64,000 bases of DNA from Streptomyces chattanoogensis (lineage in GTDB: Bacteria; Actinomycetota; Actinomycetes; Streptomycetales; Streptomycetaceae). Where the stretch lies: contig NZ_LGKG01000112.1 in assembly GCF_001294335.1 (NCBI RefSeq), positions 62,001 to 126,000 on the forward strand, in the 5' to 3' direction. The notes beneath the pieces were generated by a model. That model was not told the origin of the DNA, ran no database searches, and saw only the letters and a program-made list of their open reading frames with translations. Position 1 is the first letter of the stretch, and every line of letters starts with the position of its first letter. The position numbers and the translations under genes are program-made. This document shows, in pieces, positions 60,903 through 64,000 of the stretch.

Positions 60903-60957
60903 GCCTGTGCGGTGGATCAGGGCCGCAAGGCTCCCGGCCGTGATCCACCACACAGGC
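60903..60957 (-). terminator. long imperfect hairpin after the adenylate-kinase-like gene
   Basis: GCCTGTG...GGTGGATCAGGGCCG pairs with CGGCCGTGATCCACC...CACAGGC with few mismatches around a nine-base loop. It lies 43 bases beyond the minus-strand stop at 61000. Confidence 0.6.
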
Positions 60958-60999
60958 TCCAGGAGCGGTGCCGCGCCGACTCGGCACCCCTCCCGGTCT

Positions 61000-61416
61000 T
61001 CAGGGCCATCGGGGCGGGTCCGCCGCGGTCCGCCCGCGCACGGCCGCATCGATGGCCACGATGAGGTCGCCGTCGGGCGCGTCCGGCCGGAAGCCGAGCA
61101 GCACCCCACGGGCCTCGTAGTAACGCAGCACCCGGCAGGCCTCCGCCCCTTCCGTACGGCCCGGTGCCCGCAGATGCACCACCAGGTCGGCGAAGGCCGG
61201 CGCGGGCGGCAGACCGCCGATACCTGCCACCCGGTCGAGCAGCTGGGGAGCGCCGTCGACGACATAGCCGTCGGCGGGCAGCGGCTGACGTCTGATCAGG
61301 ACGTCGACCGCGGGCAGCCGGGGGACCCCATAGTGCGCGGCCAGCCGTCCGGCGCGCGCGATACGCGCTCCCTCCATCGCCCCGATCACCACGACGCGCG
61401 GAGCGATCGCCCTCAC
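61000..61416 (-). CDS. adenylate-kinase-like protein lacking the P-loop lysine
   Basis: 138 residues. VVVIGAMEGARIARAGRLAAHYGVPRL (residues 8-34) aligns with the adenylate kinase P-loop and first helix (GPPGAGKGTQA...LA...YG), but the lysine and most loop glycines are gone. GYVVDGAPQLLDR matches the GFLLDGFPR region, and RVLRYYEARGVLLGF the C-terminal helix. The LID domain is absent. GTG at 61416 with GGAG six bases upstream. It keeps the fold outline without a usable nucleotide site, so catalysis is unlikely; a regulatory or remnant role is possible. Confidence 0.65.
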   Translation of the reverse strand: MRAIAPRVVVIGAMEGARIARAGRLAAHYGVPRLPAVDVLIRRQPLPADGYVVDGAPQLLDRVAGIGGLPPAPAFADLVVHLRAPGRTEGAEACRVLRYYEARGVLLGFRPDAPDGDLIVAIDAAVRGRTAADPPRWP

Positions 61417-61719
61417 GATGAGCTCCCCTCCCCGCGCCGTGCCCTGCGGATGTGGCGGCGGCCGATGGAATCCCCGGCGGACAGCCGGCGGGCTCGCCGA
61501 CGGGTGACCGGCGAAGCTCCGGCCGCGGGATGCCATCGGCCGCTGGGACCAGGTTCCCGGGACGGGTCATAGGCCACAACGGTTGCAGTCCGTTGCAGCG
61601 GATCTGCCCAATGAGCTCCCGCCTTCGGCCTGGTGACGGCACGATGGGCGGGGGCCGGGTGGCGGCCGCCGGGGACCCGTACCGGTGGCAGCCGTGACAG
61701 TTGCGGGGCGGGGAGCAGC
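61417..61719. other. intergenic region between divergent genes
   Basis: 303 bases between the adenylate-kinase-like and GAF genes. No gene, repeat or clear operator was found; promoters for both should lie here. Confidence 0.5.
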
Positions 61720-63027
61720 GTGAAGGACACAGCGATCGGCAGCGCCGTCCGGTCGGCCCACGACATCCGCGAGACCGCCCGTCGTCTCGCCTCGGTCCGC
61801 GAGGCCGCGCTCGCGGGCGCGCTGGCGGCGGATGCTCCGCCGGGCGAGGACTCGCCGGACGCGCCCCGCCCGGTCATCGGCGAGTCCTGGCTCCGGGTCA
61901 TCGGCTGGGGCGTCGACCCGGAGCGGGACCGCGCCCAGCACCCGCTGTCCGTGGCCGAGTTGGAGCACCGTCGGCAGAATTCGCAGCTGATGACGGTGCT
62001 GCCGGTGCTCAACGACGGGCTGCTGGCGGCCGCCGATGCCGCGCAGCAGATCATGGTCGTCACCGACGCCGAGGGCCGGGTGCTGTGGCGGGAGGGCAGC
62101 GCGCCGGTCCGGCGGATGGCCGACCGGCTCGGCTTCGACAAGGGTGCCGACTGGACGGAGGGCGTCGTCGGCACCAACGCGATCGGCACCGCGCTGGTGG
62201 CCCGGCGCCCGGTGCTGGTGCACTCCGCCGAGCACTTCGTCCGCTCCCACCACCAGTGGACGTGTGCAGCGGCGCCGCTGCACGACCCGCGCGACGGCCG
62301 GCTGCTGGGCACCGTCGACCTCAGCGGTCCGGCGCACTCCTTCCACCCCACGACGCTGTCCCTGGTCTCCGCGGTCGCCCGGCTCGCGGAGGGCGAGCTG
62401 CGCATCCGGCACCACGCGTCCCTGGAGCGGCTGCGCTCCAGCGCGGCGCCGGTGCTGGCGCGGATCGGCGGACGGGCGCTGGCGGTCGATCCGAACGGCT
62501 GGACCGCCGGGGTCAGCGGTATGACCCCGCCGGACCGGGTGGCGCTGCCCAAGGCACCGCAGGCCGGGCCGCTGTGGCTGCCGCGGTACGGGATGTGCAC
62601 GCTGGAGCCGCTGCCCGGCGGCTGGCTGGTCCGCATCGGCCGCGACGAGCCGGCCGCCGGGCCCAGCCGGGTGCTGCTGGACGTCAGCGGGCGGGACGGC
62701 GCGACGGTCACCGTCACCGGGCCGGCCGGCGGCTGGACCCATGAGCTGTCCCCGCGCCACGCCGAGCTGCTGTTCGTCCTCGCCGTGCACCATCCGGACG
62801 GCCGTAGCGCCGCCGAGCTGGCCCAGGACCTCTTCGGCGACCGCAGCCGTACGGTCACGGTGCGCGCCGAGCTGTCCCGGCTGCGCCGCCATCTGGCGGG
62901 CGTCCTGGCGCACCGGCCGTACCGCTTCGCGGACGGGGTGGAGGTGGAGCTGCGGCTGCCGTCGCGGCCCGGCCGTCTGCTGCCGCAGTCGTCGGCGCCG
63001 GCGGTGGCGGCGGCTCGGCGCGGGTGA
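61720..63027 (+). CDS. GAF-domain regulator with C-terminal winged-helix-like region
   Basis: 435 residues. ESWLRVIGWGVDPERDRAQHPL and the central GAF domain (IMVVTDAEGRVLWREGS; DWTEGVVGTNAIGTALV; LLGTVDLSGPAHSFHP) match the sensory part of AcoR/DhaR-type activators, without a sigma-54 ATPase domain. The C-terminal part (ELSPRHAELLFVLAVHHPDGRSAAELAQDLFGD) looks like a DNA-binding winged helix. GTG at 61720 after GGGAG. In Streptomyces such proteins often control aldehyde dehydrogenase genes, but none is in view here. Confidence 0.85.
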   Translation: MKDTAIGSAVRSAHDIRETARRLASVREAALAGALAADAPPGEDSPDAPRPVIGESWLRVIGWGVDPERDRAQHPLSVAELEHRRQNSQLMTVLPVLNDGLLAAADAAQQIMVVTDAEGRVLWREGSAPVRRMADRLGFDKGADWTEGVVGTNAIGTALVARRPVLVHSAEHFVRSHHQWTCAAAPLHDPRDGRLLGTVDLSGPAHSFHPTTLSLVSAVARLAEGELRIRHHASLERLRSSAAPVLARIGGRALAVDPNGWTAGVSGMTPPDRVALPKAPQAGPLWLPRYGMCTLEPLPGGWLVRIGRDEPAAGPSRVLLDVSGRDGATVTVTGPAGGWTHELSPRHAELLFVLAVHHPDGRSAAELAQDLFGDRSRTVTVRAELSRLRRHLAGVLAHRPYRFADGVEVELRLPSRPGRLLPQSSAPAVAAARRG

Positions 63028-63095
63028 GGGGGACGGCCGAGCGGACGGCCGCGGGAAGAACCGGGTGCGGGCGCGCGTTCCCCTTCCACCCCCGG

Positions 63096-63625
63096 GGCCG
63101 CCGGTTCGACGGGCAGATGGCCGAGCTGCGGCGGATCCGGGCCGGTGAGCCGCTCGCCGAGGGCGTCGGGCCGGCCGGTCCCGCTCCGTCGCGGCCCGGC
63201 GGACCCGAGGTGCCCTTCGGCGGCTTCGTACCCGCCGTGGTGGAACGCGTCGCCCGCTTCGGCGACGGCTTCCTCGGCGCCGCGCTGCCGTCCCAGCAGA
63301 TGGACGGCTGTTCCGTGATGTGGAGGCGGCCTTGTCCCGGGCCGGGCGCAGCGGACGGCCCCGGCTGACGGTGCAGGTCAACGCAGCCCTCGGCGCTCCG
63401 CCGGTGGTCGGCCGCGCCCGCCGCGAGCTCCGCGCGTCCTACGGGCCGGACAACAGCTGGACCGACCACATCGTGAACGGTCTGCTCACCACCCGGACGG
63501 CGATCCGCGAGGCGGCGGCCGCGCGTACACGGCGATCGGCGCGGACGAGGCGATGCTCTGCTGCTGGGCCCCGGACCCGGACCAGGTGGGCCTGCGCCCG
63601 GAGGCGGTGTTCGCGCAAGGCCAGG
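63096..63625 (+). pseudogene. decayed LLM-class (luciferase-like) monooxygenase
   Basis: Three collinear fragments in three different frames. Fragment 1: RFDGQMAELRRIRAGEPLAEG and FGGFVPAVVERVARFGDG, to about 63310. Fragment 2: EAALSRAGRSGRPRLTVQVN and DHIVNGLLTTRTAIREA, to about 63520. Fragment 3: YTAIGADEAMLCCWAPDPDQV. Together they read like the C-terminal two thirds of an F420/FMN-type flavin monooxygenase. The N-terminal third is missing and two frameshifts (near 63310 and 63520) break it, so it is non-functional unless the sequence contains errors. Confidence 0.75.
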
Positions 63626-63788
63626 GCCTCTCCGACCCCGGCCCGCCGGACAGGCCCTGGCCCCTGCCGGGTCGTCGGGGGCCGGCGTCCACCCGACCGG
63701 CCGTCTGAGCTCGCCCCGTTCCTCGCGCGCGCCTAGCGTGCCGTCTGCGGACCGTGCGTGGCGGGGGCACGGTCCTGGGAGGAGTGCG

Positions 63789-64000
63789 ATGAGCCTGACG
63801 GGCGGGCCGGAGGAGCCGCGCGCGGAGCCCCCGGCGCGCCGGCCCAACTGGGGCGCGATAGCCCTGGTCGGCCTCACCGGCTTCGCCATGCTGCGCAGCG
63901 GGCTGTCGGACGAGGCCGACGGCCCGCCGCAGCCCGGCGGCGGCGCCGCGCCCGCCCCCGCGCCCGTCCGCGGCCGCCCCTCGGGGCCGGCCCCGCTCGC
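63789..64000 (+). CDS. start of a membrane-anchored protein, possibly a class F sortase (3' end outside window)
   Basis: ATG at 63789 follows GGGAGGAG. The visible 70 residues have a short charged N-terminus, one hydrophobic segment (NWGAIALVGLTGFAMLRSG) and a Pro/Ala-rich extracytoplasmic stretch ending near SGPAPLA. This pattern resembles the start of streptomycete class F sortases, but the catalytic domain lies outside the window. Confidence 0.55.
   Translation, partial: MSLTGGPEEPRAEPPARRPNWGAIALVGLTGFAMLRSGLSDEADGPPQPGGGAAPAPAPVRGRPSGPAPL

Larger units (their letters stand above)
60631..60999. other. repeat-rich intergenic region between convergent genes
   Basis: 369 bases without a credible gene; it holds a tandem repeat block and two long hairpins, each annotated separately. 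Frames here read through the repeats but are interrupted and unconserved-looking. Confidence 0.6.

Noticed and set aside
61413..63381. Long minus-strand open frames over the GAF regulator
   Set aside because: Low-complexity translations without domain motifs; the plus strand encodes a recognisable GAF protein with a good ribosome site.

Overview
The window is high-GC DNA (GC-rich third codon positions throughout) and reads as Streptomyces or a close relative. The marks are GTG and TTG starts, genes overlapping by 1-14 bases, SpoIIE-type phosphatases, an FHA/Ser-Thr-kinase locus, a streptophobe-like membrane protein, a DUF6777-like protein and several small actinomycete-specific proteins. No rRNA, tRNA, CRISPR array or intact mobile element was seen.

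Layout. 1-2078: truncated sensor-type SpoIIE phosphatase (minus). 2079-5940: a family 2 encapsulin with an inserted cyclic-nucleotide-binding-type domain, overlapping by 14 bases a SufS-like cysteine desulfurase that has a disordered Pro/Ala-rich N-terminus (the probable cargo). Downstream lie what look like remnants of a second shell gene and a second cargo-like N-terminus. 5941-9542: acyltransferase-3 plus a receiver/degenerate-GGDEF/family 2 glycosyltransferase fusion, a likely surface-polysaccharide operon. 10344-12590: tandem-HTH regulator and NCS2 nucleobase permease. 13036-19873: FHA-FHA-ABC transporter, small conserved protein, Ser/Thr kinase, streptophobe-like membrane protein and DUF6777-like protein. 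20012-24055: lipoprotein L,D-transpeptidase, then a cobalamin riboswitch controlling metE. 24124-26181: Tat-exported phospholipase C. 26843-30256: SCO4226-like protein, then a less GC-biased cassette (four small overlapping genes, XRE-TPR regulator, GNAT). 30346-33498: MFS exporter, SbnA/CysK-like PLP enzyme, His-rich secreted protein. 33609-37805: PaoABC-like molybdenum hydroxylase genes and a small protein. 38066-39743: serine hydrolase and Zn-ribbon protein. 39702-46186: GT-C-like membrane protein, membrane Moco oxidoreductase with partner, methyltransferase, DUF2064 protein and an epimerase-glycosyltransferase fusion. 46446-47555: second SpoIIE phosphatase.

47567-57910 is an aromatic-catabolism island. 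An overlapping minus-strand operon runs fused CoA-transferase (pcaIJ), pcaH, pcaG, pcaB, pcaD, pobA, VOC protein. A double IclR regulator is divergent from it, and an AAHS-family transporter lies beyond. A three-half-site GTTC/GAAC/GTTC operator with identical spacing lies before both the operon and the transporter gene, which argues for one regulon for 4-hydroxybenzoate/protocatechuate uptake and breakdown. pcaC and pcaF are not in the window.

The right end holds a BrkB-family membrane protein, an AidB-like acyl-CoA dehydrogenase, a repeat-rich intergenic stretch, an adenylate-kinase-like protein without its P-loop lysine, a GAF regulator, a decayed LLM-class monooxygenase pseudogene and the start of a membrane protein that may be a class F sortase.
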